From Mycolicibacterium peregrinum (GTDB lineage Bacteria; Actinomycetota; Actinomycetes; Mycobacteriales; Mycobacteriaceae): 64,000 nucleotides of DNA. The notes under the pieces are model-generated. The model was not told the origin of the DNA. It made no database searches and saw nothing but the letters and a program-made list of their open reading frames with translations. The stretch covers positions 278,935 through 342,934 of the forward strand of contig NZ_LQPP01000018.1 of the NCBI RefSeq assembly GCF_002102345.1, read 5' to 3'. Both the position numbers and the translations under genes were made by a program. Positions 47,216 to 56,383 of the stretch are shown piece after piece. Positions within the stretch are counted from its first letter, which is position 1. The number at the start of each line of letters is the position of its first letter.

Positions 47216-48706
47216 CTAGTGGGCCTTGCGCACCGCCTTGGCCAACTTCTTCAGCGCGTCGTCCAACAACGCCCGGGACTGCTGGGCGGCGTCGTGCTCC
47301 TGTTGATAAAGCAGCCCGTAGGTGAAGGTGTCCTCGCCGGCGGCATGTGCGGCATCGGCTTGGGTGCTCAGGTGTGCCTTGCTCACCACACTGTCCTGGT
47401 GGTCGCCCAGCAGGGTCTGGATGCTCTTCGCCCGATCGGACACCTTGTCCGCGCCGGTGGCGGCCGCCGTATAACGAAGCCGCTTGGCGCCCTTGCGGAT
47501 CCGGTGCAGCGCCTCATCCTTCTCCTCAGCGCTGGCATCTTCGGCAGCCACCGCCGCAGCGGTCTTGGCCGCCTTGCGTACCCGCTTGTACGCGGCGTCG
47601 ATGCTCACCGAAGACTTTGCAGAGTCCGCGGATTCCGCCTGCTCGGCACTGACCAACTCTTCGAGTGAGTCCAGCAGCCGGAAGTAGCGCTGCGACCGCA
47701 TCGCCAACAGGGAACGTCGCCAGCCGGCGGTGTAGCGGCGGTTGGCACCCTCGACCAGACGCTGGCGCACCGGGCCGCGGACCAGCTCGGCGGGCATCTC
47801 GTCCAGTGCGCGCTGATAGCGCTCGCCCAGCACCTCGGCATCACGGGCCACACCCAGGACGGCGGCCAGCGCCCGCAGCTCGTCGAGCACCCAGCCGTCG
47901 TCGTCCAGTCCGAAGGAGCCCTTGGATTCCTGCAGCAGACTGCGGATCTTGCGGGTCGTCACCCGCATCTGATGTACCGAGTCGTAGGCGTCCGCGCGTA
48001 CCGCGCGGTCCCACTCCAGCAGCGCGTCGATCTGCTCGGCGATGGCCCGGTGCACCGGATCGGCCGGGGGACTCGGGGCCGGGGCCTGGTCGGTACCGAG
48101 GACCTTGGCCAGCTTCGAACCGTGCCCGGCCGGTTCCGCGCCGGCATCCGCCAGCCGGTTCGACAGCCGATCCATCAGGTCGTCGGGCACATCGGCGGTG
48201 AGCAGCTCCAGCTCCCACTCCCGCCAGCTCTGTTCTTCGCCATCGGTGGCCGAAGCGGTGACCCGGTCATCACAGAATTCGGCCAGTGCGACGCCGTCCG
48301 TCCCGTGCAGTACCTCGACGCTGCGTTCGGTGCTGATCCGGGCCACCGGGGCCAGCGGACGATCCCGGACGATGGCCAGCACGATGTCGCGCAGATCCTC
48401 GGGCACTGTGTCGGTGCCCGCGCCCAGTGGCGTGCGAACCTCGGTGCGGGTGTCGGACCCGGCCGGGAGCTTCAGGTGCCAGCCCGCGTCACTGCCACCG
48501 GTGCGGCGCCGCAACGTGATGCGGTGCGCTGCCAGGTCGCGATCAGGAGTGTCGAAGTACACCGCATCCAGATGCTGGGTCGGGGTGTGTTCCACCTCGG
48601 TGACGGCCGACAAACCCTCGAACGAGGGCGAGACGGTGTCCTCGGTGACGGCGAACTTCCGCTCGATTTCGGTGTATCTCGCGGTCTTGGATTTGCCGGG
48701 AGCCAT
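47216..48706 (-). CDS. CYTH-CHAD domain protein
   Basis: 496 residues. CYTH domain (about 10-205) with EIERKF (ExExK signature) for triphosphate/metal binding, then CHAD domain (about 220-490), helical with HQMRVTTRKIRSL and HRIRKGAKRLRY, which bind polyphosphate. Suggested activity is triphosphatase or polyP binding. GAAGGT 5 bp upstream supports the ATG at 48706. Position matches Rv2226-like. Confidence 0.9.
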   Translation of the reverse strand: MAPGKSKTARYTEIERKFAVTEDTVSPSFEGLSAVTEVEHTPTQHLDAVYFDTPDRDLAAHRITLRRRTGGSDAGWHLKLPAGSDTRTEVRTPLGAGTDTVPEDLRDIVLAIVRDRPLAPVARISTERSVEVLHGTDGVALAEFCDDRVTASATDGEEQSWREWELELLTADVPDDLMDRLSNRLADAGAEPAGHGSKLAKVLGTDQAPAPSPPADPVHRAIAEQIDALLEWDRAVRADAYDSVHQMRVTTRKIRSLLQESKGSFGLDDDGWVLDELRALAAVLGVARDAEVLGERYQRALDEMPAELVRGPVRQRLVEGANRRYTAGWRRSLLAMRSQRYFRLLDSLEELVSAEQAESADSAKSSVSIDAAYKRVRKAAKTAAAVAAEDASAEEKDEALHRIRKGAKRLRYTAAATGADKVSDRAKSIQTLLGDHQDSVVSKAHLSTQADAAHAAGEDTFTYGLLYQQEHDAAQQSRALLDDALKKLAKAVRKAH

Positions 48707-48868
48707 AGTCACCTTCGCTGTGCACCGGAGGCGGGAGATCGGATGGCACCAGCGTGCCACATTCGGGTGGGTGCCACGACCGGTGTCCGGTCACAGCAAC
48801 ATCAAGACTTGGCCCTGTCCCGACCGCGCTGTCGGTCAGGTCCGCAGACGTCTCTTACTGTTGCTGGC

Positions 48869-49567
48869 ATGGGGGCTGAGACGACACCGGCGAACGCCAG
48901 TGCCGGGCGCGGACGCCCGCGGCTGGAACGGCCGCGGCGACCGGGCACGACTGCCCGCGAACAGATCCTCGACGCCGCCGCCGAACTGTTCACCAACCAC
49001 GGCTACGCCAGCACCTCGACCCGGCGGATCGCCGACGAGGTCGGCGTGCGACAGGCCTCGCTCTATCACCATTTCGCCACCAAGGACGACATCCTCGACG
49101 CCCTGCTGGCCGGCACCGTCGACGAGGCCCTGCGCCTGGGCGCCGAACTGCTCGACGGCGCGGGTACGGCGGCACAACGCCTGCACATCCTCGCCGTCGC
49201 CGATGCGCGCCAGTTGTGTGCAGGACGATGGAATCTGGGTGCCCTCTATCTGCTTCCCGAGCTCCGGACCGACCGGTTCGCGCCGTTCCGGCAACGACGC
49301 GCCGAGCTTCGCGAGGTGTATCGCAGGTTGTCAGAGGCGGTGATCGCCGAGTGCGAGGGTCCACCCGCAGCCGCCGACCTGCCTTTCCGATTGGTCGAAT
49401 CGGTGGTCAACAGCCGCTCCGACGAGGTCGAGGGCACGCCCGCGCAACCCTGGGTGATCGCGGAGGCCGCGCTTCGGATCCTCGGGTTCGACGGCGACTT
49501 CAGTCCGCTGGAGACTGCCACCGCGGCTCGACTGGGGGTACGACCGCCGCAAACCCCGGCCCGCTAG
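48869..49567 (+). CDS. TetR-family regulator
   Basis: 232 residues. An N-terminal disordered Arg/Pro-rich tail (1-27) precedes the HTH (about 30-75: REQILDAAAELFTNHGY, then TSTRRIADEVGVRQASLYHHF). A TACTGT hexamer (48856-48861) ends 7 bp before the ATG, suggesting a leaderless start. An inverted repeat GACCG/CGGTC (48822-48837) may be its operator. It lies 10 bp before the enoyl-CoA hydratase gene, its likely target. Confidence 0.85.
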   Translation: MGAETTPANASAGRGRPRLERPRRPGTTAREQILDAAAELFTNHGYASTSTRRIADEVGVRQASLYHHFATKDDILDALLAGTVDEALRLGAELLDGAGTAAQRLHILAVADARQLCAGRWNLGALYLLPELRTDRFAPFRQRRAELREVYRRLSEAVIAECEGPPAAADLPFRLVESVVNSRSDEVEGTPAQPWVIAEAALRILGFDGDFSPLETATAARLGVRPPQTPAR

Positions 49568-49577
49568 AGTTCGGGCC

Positions 49578-50363
49578 GTGACCGAGCCCACCTATGAAGC
49601 CATCTCGTTCGAACAGTCCGGAGCCGTCGCGTACATCACGCTGAACCGCCCGGATGCCGCGAATGGCATGAACGACACCATGACTCGCGAACTGGCCGAC
49701 GCCGCGCGGCGCTGCGACACGCCCGCCACCAAGGTCGTGGTGCTGACCGGTGCGGGCCGGTTCTTCTGCGCGGGTGGCGACCTGAAATCGTTCGCCACCG
49801 CACCCGACCGGGGCCAGTTCATCAAGGGCGTCGCCGACGACCTGCACCAGGCCATCTCGTCGTTCGCCCGGATGGACGCCGTGCTGATCACCGCGGTCAA
49901 CGGCACCGCGGCCGGCGCCGGGTTCAGCCTCGCCGTGACCGGTGACCTGGTCCTGGCCGCCGAATCCGCGACCTTCACCATGGCCTACACGAAGGTGGGC
50001 CTGAGCCCCGACGGCAGCGCGTCCTACCACCTGCCGCGACTCGTCGGCTTGCGCCGGGCGCAGGAGCTCATCCTCACCAACCGCACGCTCTCGGCCACCG
50101 AGGCACAGGAGTGGGGCCTGGTCACCGAGGTGGTCGCGGGCGACGAACTGGCCGCGCGTGCCGCCAAACTGGCCGAGCAGGTGGCCGCCGGGTCCGGCGG
50201 ATCCAACGGCGCGGTCAAGTCGCTGCTGGTGTCCTCGTTCAAGAACAGCCTCGAAGAGCAGATGGCTGCCGAAGGACGGTTCATCGCCGAGCGGGCCAAC
50301 TCCGCCGACGGCCGCGAGGGCGTCGACGCGTTCCTGGCCAAGCGCAAGCCTGACTTCGCCTAG
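49578..50363 (+). CDS. Enoyl-CoA hydratase/isomerase family protein
   Basis: 261 residues. Crotonase fold: oxyanion-hole residues in FFCAGGDLKSF and NGTAAGAGFSL. In the second segment, the catalytic Glu of classical hydratases is not obvious (SPDGSASYHLPRLVG), so the exact reaction (isomerase or thioesterase) is uncertain. GTG start. It shares an operon with the TetR gene. Confidence 0.85.
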   Translation: MTEPTYEAISFEQSGAVAYITLNRPDAANGMNDTMTRELADAARRCDTPATKVVVLTGAGRFFCAGGDLKSFATAPDRGQFIKGVADDLHQAISSFARMDAVLITAVNGTAAGAGFSLAVTGDLVLAAESATFTMAYTKVGLSPDGSASYHLPRLVGLRRAQELILTNRTLSATEAQEWGLVTEVVAGDELAARAAKLAEQVAAGSGGSNGAVKSLLVSSFKNSLEEQMAAEGRFIAERANSADGREGVDAFLAKRKPDFA

Positions 50364-50382
50364 ACACCCAGGCCGTGAAAGC

Positions 50383-52233
50383 TCAGGCGTAGCCGTCGAT
50401 CACAACGGTCTCCATATCGGGAACGTCCTGGCGTAGTGCCAACACGACGCCAGGCGCGGACACCAGCCCGAGGATCGCGTCGAAGGGGACTTCGGACACC
50501 GGCTGACACGTTGTGTTGCTGAACATCCGCAAGAACGACGGACCGTCTGGATCGCTGCCGTGCTCCCGGCTGAAATCGGACACGACGAAGCCGTCGCGGA
50601 ACGCCACGTAGCCGACGTCGGATTGCCTGCGGTTGGGTAGGAGCGTGCCTGCGGGGTACACCGGTGTCGTGGTGGTGCAGCGCGGTTTCCCGTCGTTGCC
50701 GTACACCGACAGCACGTCCCACCTGTGTCCGTTGTAGTGGTGGCGGACCAGGAAGTCGTCGGCGGGTGCCGGCGTGGTCTGCGCGCCGACATCCGCCGGC
50801 AGCGGCACGATGAGCTTCTTGCCCGGATCGACGTAGTAGTCGCTCGCGCGGCGCGCGTCGTGCGCACCGGTGCGTAGATAGAGACCGGTCGAGCCGGTGG
50901 GGAACGCGTAGATCGAGAAACCCCGCCAGGAATCGTCATCGAGCGACACGTCTGGCAGGTACGTGTGCTCCCAGAGCTTCGCACCGTTCTGTGGGTCAGC
51001 AGTGAGGATGCGGTGGTCCACCACGTGCCGTCCCTCGCTCTCGCGTTCGCACCACAACAGTGACGTGAGCCGATTGCCGGTATCGACGGCGCGCTGCTCC
51101 GAACAATCTCCGCTCGGATTCGCCACCGACCACATGGGCTCCCCGGTGCGAGCATCGAACCGGGTCCACGTCTCGTCGGTGCGGTCGATGAGGAACGGAT
51201 CGGCGTCATAGAGGCCTGATTCAGCGAGGAATGCTGACGTCAATCGCGCGTCGCGGCGGGTCCACAGCCGTTGCCCGGTAACGGAGTCCAGGCCCAGCAG
51301 AACATATTTCCGGTCCCGGCCAGGGGAGGGTGCCGCACCGAAGTCCGCTACGACCACAGTCGCGCCCTCGTCGTAGACCCGCGTCGACATGACGGGCTGT
51401 CCTGGCCCAGTTCTGCGGTAATGCCAACGCTCGTTGCCGTCGGCTCCATATGCCGTGACTTGACCGCCGTGACTGACGATGAAACCAGCACCCGCTGGCC
51501 AGATTTCGTAATTCGCCTGGTTGTAGGCGGGGCGCGCGCCGGGAAGCTTCACGCTGAATCTGTGCTGACCGAGTGTCGTCGGATACGGCGGAACGTCGGC
51601 TTGGTCCGCGGTGGTCGCGTCGATGAATCTGGCGTCGTTGCCGGCGAACCCCGCGGCGATGGCCACCGCGCCGGACACCACGACCGCGGCGATGACACCG
51701 ACCACCAGCGCCGACTTCACGCGTCGAGTCCACCAGGGCAGCCCGAAGCCCGCGAATACCGTGGCGACTGCACCAGCCATGGCAAGCACCCAGGCACCGA
51801 TCGCCGCCGGCAGCGCCGCCGTGATGGGGCCTTCACCCATGACATGGCGGAAGTAGCCCAGCACACCGGTGCTGAACGCGGCGAGGAACACGAGCGCGCA
51901 GACCGCCACTACGCCCACGGAGGCCCAGCGGGGTGGCAGGGCCGCAGCCCGAGACCGCATGGCGCGCTGAAGGGCGATCAGAAGCAGTACGGCGACGACG
52001 GCTGCCGCCACAGAAAGGAAGGTGGCCGAGTTCCACGGATGCTCGTCGACGCCCGAAGGGGGAGCGGCATCGCCGACCACACCGAACTTGGCGTCGAGAC
52101 GACTCCAGACTGCCAGTGCAATCGCCGACAACAGCAGGACAATGGCGGCGCCGGCAGAGAATGACGCAATTCGACTCGGTGCGGTGTCGTCAGAGGGCTT
52201 GTCCTGGTCGCTGTTCACACGCCCAATCGTCAC
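50383..52233 (-). CDS. Membrane-anchored PQQ-like beta-propeller protein
   Basis: 616 residues. Four hydrophobic segments in the first 210 residues (about 26-45, 70-90, 104-125 and 140-200) are followed by a large extracytoplasmic domain with repeated VTAYGADGNERW, YVLLGLDSVTGQRLW and TRFDARTGEPMW blades, characteristic of PQQ-like propellers. There are Cys residues late in the domain that could form disulfides. Likely sensing or scaffolding in the envelope. GTG start at 52233 or 52218. A terminator separates it from panB. Confidence 0.75.
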   Translation of the reverse strand: MTIGRVNSDQDKPSDDTAPSRIASFSAGAAIVLLLSAIALAVWSRLDAKFGVVGDAAPPSGVDEHPWNSATFLSVAAAVVAVLLLIALQRAMRSRAAALPPRWASVGVVAVCALVFLAAFSTGVLGYFRHVMGEGPITAALPAAIGAWVLAMAGAVATVFAGFGLPWWTRRVKSALVVGVIAAVVVSGAVAIAAGFAGNDARFIDATTADQADVPPYPTTLGQHRFSVKLPGARPAYNQANYEIWPAGAGFIVSHGGQVTAYGADGNERWHYRRTGPGQPVMSTRVYDEGATVVVADFGAAPSPGRDRKYVLLGLDSVTGQRLWTRRDARLTSAFLAESGLYDADPFLIDRTDETWTRFDARTGEPMWSVANPSGDCSEQRAVDTGNRLTSLLWCERESEGRHVVDHRILTADPQNGAKLWEHTYLPDVSLDDDSWRGFSIYAFPTGSTGLYLRTGAHDARRASDYYVDPGKKLIVPLPADVGAQTTPAPADDFLVRHHYNGHRWDVLSVYGNDGKPRCTTTTPVYPAGTLLPNRRQSDVGYVAFRDGFVVSDFSREHGSDPDGPSFLRMFSNTTCQPVSEVPFDAILGLVSAPGVVLALRQDVPDMETVVIDGYA

Positions 52234-52252
52234 ACGGATCGGCGCACCGCCA

Positions 52253-52303
52253 GATCAACAAAAACGTCGCTGAATCCGTTCTCCAGCGACGTTTTCGTTG
52301 ATC
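52253..52303. terminator. Intrinsic terminator downstream of panB
   Basis: Two 20-nt arms (52253-52272, 52284-52303) with a single mismatch and an 11-nt loop; the stem core AAAACGTCGCTG/CAGCGACGTTTT is perfect. On the minus strand it reads out with a T-run, a typical Rho-independent signal, located 14 bp beyond the panB stop. Confidence 0.75.
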
Positions 52304-52316
52304 TCGGCGGGGGAGA

Positions 52317-53162
52317 TCAGTAAGAGTGCTCTTCGGCCGGGAAGACCCCGGACGCCACATCGTGGGCGTACTGCGTTGCCGCACGGTGCAGTTCGCCGCC
52401 CACGTCGCCGAAGCGCTTCACGAACTTGGCGGTCTTGCCACTGGTGAGCCCGGCCATGTCCTGCCAGACGAGCACCTGGGCATCGCAGTTGGGGCCGGCC
52501 CCGATGCCGACGGTGGGGATGGTCAACTTGCCGGTGATCTGCGTGGCCAACTCGGCGGGCACCATCTCCAGCACTACCGCGATGGCACCGGCTTCCTGCA
52601 CGGCGATCGCGTCGTGGATGGTCTGCTCGGCGGCGTCGCCGCGACCCTGGACGCGGAACCCGCCCAGCCCGTTCACGCTCTGCGGCGTGAAGCCGATGTG
52701 CGCGACCACCGGGATGCCCGCGGCGGACAGCGTCGCGATCTGATCGGCCATCCGCTCACCACCCTCGAGCTTGATGGCCTGCGCGCCGGTCTCCTTCATG
52801 AAGCGGGTGGCGGTCGCGAGGGCCTGGGTGGGGCTGCTCTCATAGCTGCCGAACGGCAGGTCGGCGATCACCAGGGCGTGCGGGGCGCCCTTGACGACCG
52901 CGCGGGCCAACGGGATCAGCTCATCGATGGAGATCGGCACGGTGGTGTCGTAGCCGTAGACCACGTTTGCGGCCGAGTCACCGACCAGCAGTACCGGAAT
53001 CTCGGCCTCGTCGAATACCCGTGCGCTGGAGTAGTCGTAACACGTGAGCATCGCCCACTTGTGGCCTTCGGACTTCCACTTCTGCAGTGTGAGCGTGCGG
53101 ACCTTGGTGCGCGGCTTGGCTTCGACAGAATCGGAAGCACCATAAACAGACTGTTCAGACAT
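52317..53162 (-). CDS. panB: 3-methyl-2-oxobutanoate hydroxymethyltransferase
   Basis: 281 residues, the same length as the M. tuberculosis enzyme. Family motifs: [33 protein letters not shown] (metal ligand Asp), [10 protein letters not shown] (metal ligand Asp) and VVLEMVPAE with catalytic Glu. It transfers a hydroxymethyl from methylene-THF to ketoisovalerate in pantothenate synthesis. ATG at 53162 gives the conserved length; the upstream in-frame extension is non-homologous. Confidence 0.93.
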   Translation of the reverse strand: MSEQSVYGASDSVEAKPRTKVRTLTLQKWKSEGHKWAMLTCYDYSSARVFDEAEIPVLLVGDSAANVVYGYDTTVPISIDELIPLARAVVKGAPHALVIADLPFGSYESSPTQALATATRFMKETGAQAIKLEGGERMADQIATLSAAGIPVVAHIGFTPQSVNGLGGFRVQGRGDAAEQTIHDAIAVQEAGAIAVVLEMVPAELATQITGKLTIPTVGIGAGPNCDAQVLVWQDMAGLTSGKTAKFVKRFGDVGGELHRAATQYAHDVASGVFPAEEHSY

Positions 53163-53320
53163 CGTCGTCCCTTGTGATGGTCGGTTCGATCCTCGAGGCC
53201 GCTCTGCGGTCCCCGGGTTCGGCTGACAAGTGCAAGTCTGCCACTGCACGTAATGAAGGCCAAAGCGACGTTCGAGTGGATTTCCTCACAGTTCGTGCGC
53301 GGAGCCCTAACATCAGCGGC

Positions 53321-54712
53321 ATGCAACGGCTCAGCGGACTCGACGCCAGCTTCCTGTATCTCGAAACTGCCGCGCAGCCCATGCACGTGTGCTCGGTGCT
53401 GGAACTGGACACCTCGACCATGCCGGGCGGCTACACCTTCGACCGGATGCGTGACGCGCTCACCCTGACCATCAAGGCGATGCCGCAATTCCGGGAGAAG
53501 CTGGCCGACAGCCGGTTCAATCTCGACCACCCGGTGTGGGTGGAGGACAAGGACTTTGACGTCAACCGGCACCTGCACCGGATCGGCCTACCCGGTCCCG
53601 GTGGTCGGGCCGAGCTGTCCGAGATCTGCGGACACATCGCGTCGCTTCCGTTGGACCGGACCCGGCCGTTGTGGGAGATGTGGATCATCGAGAACGTGGC
53701 GGGCACCGATGCCCACGCCGGAGGTCGATTGGCGCTGATGACGAAGGTGCACCACTCCGGCGTCGACGGGGTGACCGGCGCAAACCTGATGTCGCAGCTG
53801 TGCACCACCGTGGCGGATGCCCCGCCCCCGGACCCGGTCGACGGGGTGGGCGGCGCCACCGGCGCCGAGATCGCCATCAGCGGTGCACTCAGGTTCGTGA
53901 CCCGGCCACTGAAGCTGGCCAACGTGCTGCCCACCACGGCGAGCACGGTCATCGACACGGTGCGCCGGGCAATCAACGGGCAGGCGATGGCGGCCCCCTT
54001 CAACGCGCCGAAGACCGCGTTCAACACCAACATCACCGGTCAGCGCAGCGTGGCGTTCGCCCAGTTGGACCTTGAGGACATCAAGACCGTCAAGAACCAC
54101 TTCGACGTCAAGGTCAACGACGTGGTGATGGCGCTGGTGTCCGGCGTGCTGCGCACCTTCCTGCACGACCGCGGTGAACTGCCGGAAAGCTCGCTGGTCG
54201 CGATGGTGCCGGTATCGGTGCACGACCGCTCCAACCGGCCCGGCCGCAATCAGGTGTCGGGGATGTTCTCCAAGCTCGAAACCAACATCGAGGACCCGGC
54301 CGAGCGGCTGAGGGCCATCGCCGAGTCGAATTCCGTTGCCAAGCAACACAGTTCCGCCATCGGTGCGACGCTTCTCCAGGATTGGACCCAGTTCGCGGCA
54401 CCGGCGGTGTTCGGCGCCGCGATGCGGGTGTACGCGGCCAGCCGCCTGTCCGGGGCCAAACCCGTCCACAATCTGGTCATCTCGAACGTTCCCGGGCCAC
54501 AGGACCCGCTGTACCTACTGGGGTGTGAGGTCAAGGCCATGTACCCGCTCGGCCCGATCTTCCACGGATCCGGGCTCAACATCACCGTGATGTCGCTGAC
54601 CGGCAAGCTCGACGTCGGCATCATGTCCTGCCCGGATCTGCTGCCTGACCTGTGGGATATGGCCGACGATTTCCACGTCGCGCTCGACGAACTCCTTGCC
54701 GCTACCCGATAG
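53321..54712 (+). CDS. WS/DGAT-type O-acyltransferase
   Basis: 463 residues. Signature VHHSGVDG (H-H-x-x-x-D-G active site) at about 142-149, an N-terminal LSGLDASFLYLE motif and a later NDVVMALVSGVLR and SNVPGP, all diagnostic of the bifunctional wax ester/diacylglycerol acyltransferases that make triacylglycerol. A TAACAT hexamer 8 bp upstream may mean a near-leaderless start. Divergent from panB across 158 bp. Confidence 0.92.
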   Translation: MQRLSGLDASFLYLETAAQPMHVCSVLELDTSTMPGGYTFDRMRDALTLTIKAMPQFREKLADSRFNLDHPVWVEDKDFDVNRHLHRIGLPGPGGRAELSEICGHIASLPLDRTRPLWEMWIIENVAGTDAHAGGRLALMTKVHHSGVDGVTGANLMSQLCTTVADAPPPDPVDGVGGATGAEIAISGALRFVTRPLKLANVLPTTASTVIDTVRRAINGQAMAAPFNAPKTAFNTNITGQRSVAFAQLDLEDIKTVKNHFDVKVNDVVMALVSGVLRTFLHDRGELPESSLVAMVPVSVHDRSNRPGRNQVSGMFSKLETNIEDPAERLRAIAESNSVAKQHSSAIGATLLQDWTQFAAPAVFGAAMRVYAASRLSGAKPVHNLVISNVPGPQDPLYLLGCEVKAMYPLGPIFHGSGLNITVMSLTGKLDVGIMSCPDLLPDLWDMADDFHVALDELLAATR

Positions 54713-54777
54713 CGTCGCGGCACCTCGTGACCAGGCCCGGCCTGCGGCAATGTCGTGCCATGGCAGCATGGTCAGCC

Positions 54778-56295
54778 ATGAAGTTCAGGATGAGGTTCGG
54801 CGCGCTGCTGGCGATGACGGCGGTGGCCGCGGCGGGCTGCACCCAGGTGGTCGATGGCCAGGCCAAGATCGCCGTTCCGCGGCCCGGCACGCCGGTGCAA
54901 TGGCTGCCGTGCAACGCCGGCTCCGGTGACCACGTGCAGATCCCCGACAATGCGGAATGCGGGATGCTGTCGGTGCCGGTCGACTACTCGAAGCCTGACG
55001 GCGACGTCGCCCGCCTGGCGATGATCCGGTTCCCGGCGGCGGGCCAGAAGATCGGCTCGCTGGTGATCAACCCCGGCGGCCCCGGCGAATCCGGCGTGGA
55101 ATCGGCCGTCTCCCTGTTGTCGGGTCTGCCGCAGTCGGTCAAGGACCGCTTCGACATCGTCGGGTTCGATCCGCGCGGTGTCGGATCCTCCACACCCGCG
55201 GTGTGGTGCAACTCCGATGAGGACAACGACCGGCTGCGCGCCGACCCGACGGTGGAATACACCCCCGAAGGCGTCGAGCATCTGGAGAACGAGACCAAGA
55301 AGTTCGTTCAGCGCTGCGTCGACAAGATGGGCAAGGAGTTCCTCGAAAACGTCGGCACCGAGAACGTCGCCAAGGATCTGGATGCCATCCGGGTTGCCCT
55401 CGGCGACGACAAGCTGACCTACCTCGGCTACTCGTACGGCACCCGCATCGGCGCCACCTACGCCGAGCAGTTCCCGCAGAAGGTCCGCGCGATGATCCTC
55501 GACGGTGCCGTCGACCCCAACGCCGATCCGGTGGAAGAAGACATCCGTCAGGCCGCGGCGTTCCAGAAGGCCTTCGACGACTACGCCACCGACTGCACCA
55601 CCAAGAACCCCGACTGCCCGCTTGGCACCGACCCGGCCAAGGCCGTCGAGGTGTACAAGAGCCTGATCGACCCGCTGGTGGAACACCCCGCCAAGACCCG
55701 CGATCAGCGCGGGCTGGGCTACAGCGACGCCACCGTGGGCACGATCCTGCCCCTGTATTCGCCGAACCTGTGGCGGCACCTCACCGAGGGCCTGACCGGA
55801 CTCAAGAACGGCAACGGTGACGTCATGCTCGCGTTGGCTGACCTCTACATGGGCCGAGATGCCAAGGGCCACTACAACAATTCGACCGACGTGCGCGTCG
55901 CGGTCAACTGCGTGGACAAGCCCGCGATCACCGACCGGGCCACCGTCGTCGAAGAGGACCGGCGGGCCCGGGAGGTGGCCCCGTTCATGAGCTACGGCGA
56001 ATTCACCGGGCATGCGCCCATGGGCACGTGCGCATTCTGGCCGGTGCCGCCCACCAGCAAGCCGCACGAGATCTCGGTGAAGGGGCTGCCTCCGACCCTG
56101 GTGGTCTCGACCACCAACGACCCGGCCACGCCCTACCAGGCGGGCGTCGACCTGGCCCGCCAACTCGGCGGCACCCTGGTGACCTTCGAGGGCACCCAGC
56201 ACACCGTGGTGTTCCAGGGCAACAAGTGCATCGACGACATCGCCGCGACCTACCTCGTCGACGTGACGGTGCCCCCGCCCGGAACCCGTTGCTGA
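54778..56295 (+). CDS. caeA: CaeA/Hip1-type cell-envelope serine protease lipoprotein
   Basis: 505 residues. Lipobox AAAGC (Cys21). Alpha/beta-hydrolase of the tripeptidyl-aminopeptidase type: oxyanion region NPGGPGESG, nucleophile elbow GYSYGT (Ser219), acidic residue in NDPATPYQ and His in GTQHTV near the C-terminus. In M. tuberculosis the enzyme cleaves GroEL2 and was named carboxylesterase A. It lies 65 bp after the acyltransferase and 88 bp before its paralogue. Confidence 0.9.
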   Translation: MKFRMRFGALLAMTAVAAAGCTQVVDGQAKIAVPRPGTPVQWLPCNAGSGDHVQIPDNAECGMLSVPVDYSKPDGDVARLAMIRFPAAGQKIGSLVINPGGPGESGVESAVSLLSGLPQSVKDRFDIVGFDPRGVGSSTPAVWCNSDEDNDRLRADPTVEYTPEGVEHLENETKKFVQRCVDKMGKEFLENVGTENVAKDLDAIRVALGDDKLTYLGYSYGTRIGATYAEQFPQKVRAMILDGAVDPNADPVEEDIRQAAAFQKAFDDYATDCTTKNPDCPLGTDPAKAVEVYKSLIDPLVEHPAKTRDQRGLGYSDATVGTILPLYSPNLWRHLTEGLTGLKNGNGDVMLALADLYMGRDAKGHYNNSTDVRVAVNCVDKPAITDRATVVEEDRRAREVAPFMSYGEFTGHAPMGTCAFWPVPPTSKPHEISVKGLPPTLVVSTTNDPATPYQAGVDLARQLGGTLVTFEGTQHTVVFQGNKCIDDIAATYLVDVTVPPPGTRC

Positions 56296-56383
56296 CCGAT
56301 CCGGCCGTCAAGGTCACCGGTTGGTCTCCGGCGGATCTCTGGTCGGCGTCAGGCGCAGACCCGGCGGTGGCCGCCGTGCGACC

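Noticed and set aside
47972..48868. Long N-terminal extension of the TetR frame into the CYTH-CHAD gene
   Set aside because: No homology before the ATG at 48869 and it would overlap a conserved antisense gene; the HTH begins after the shorter start.
54772..56202. Minus-strand frame of 476 codons opposite caeA
   Set aside because: Mirror of a recognised protease gene with no motif or ribosome binding site.
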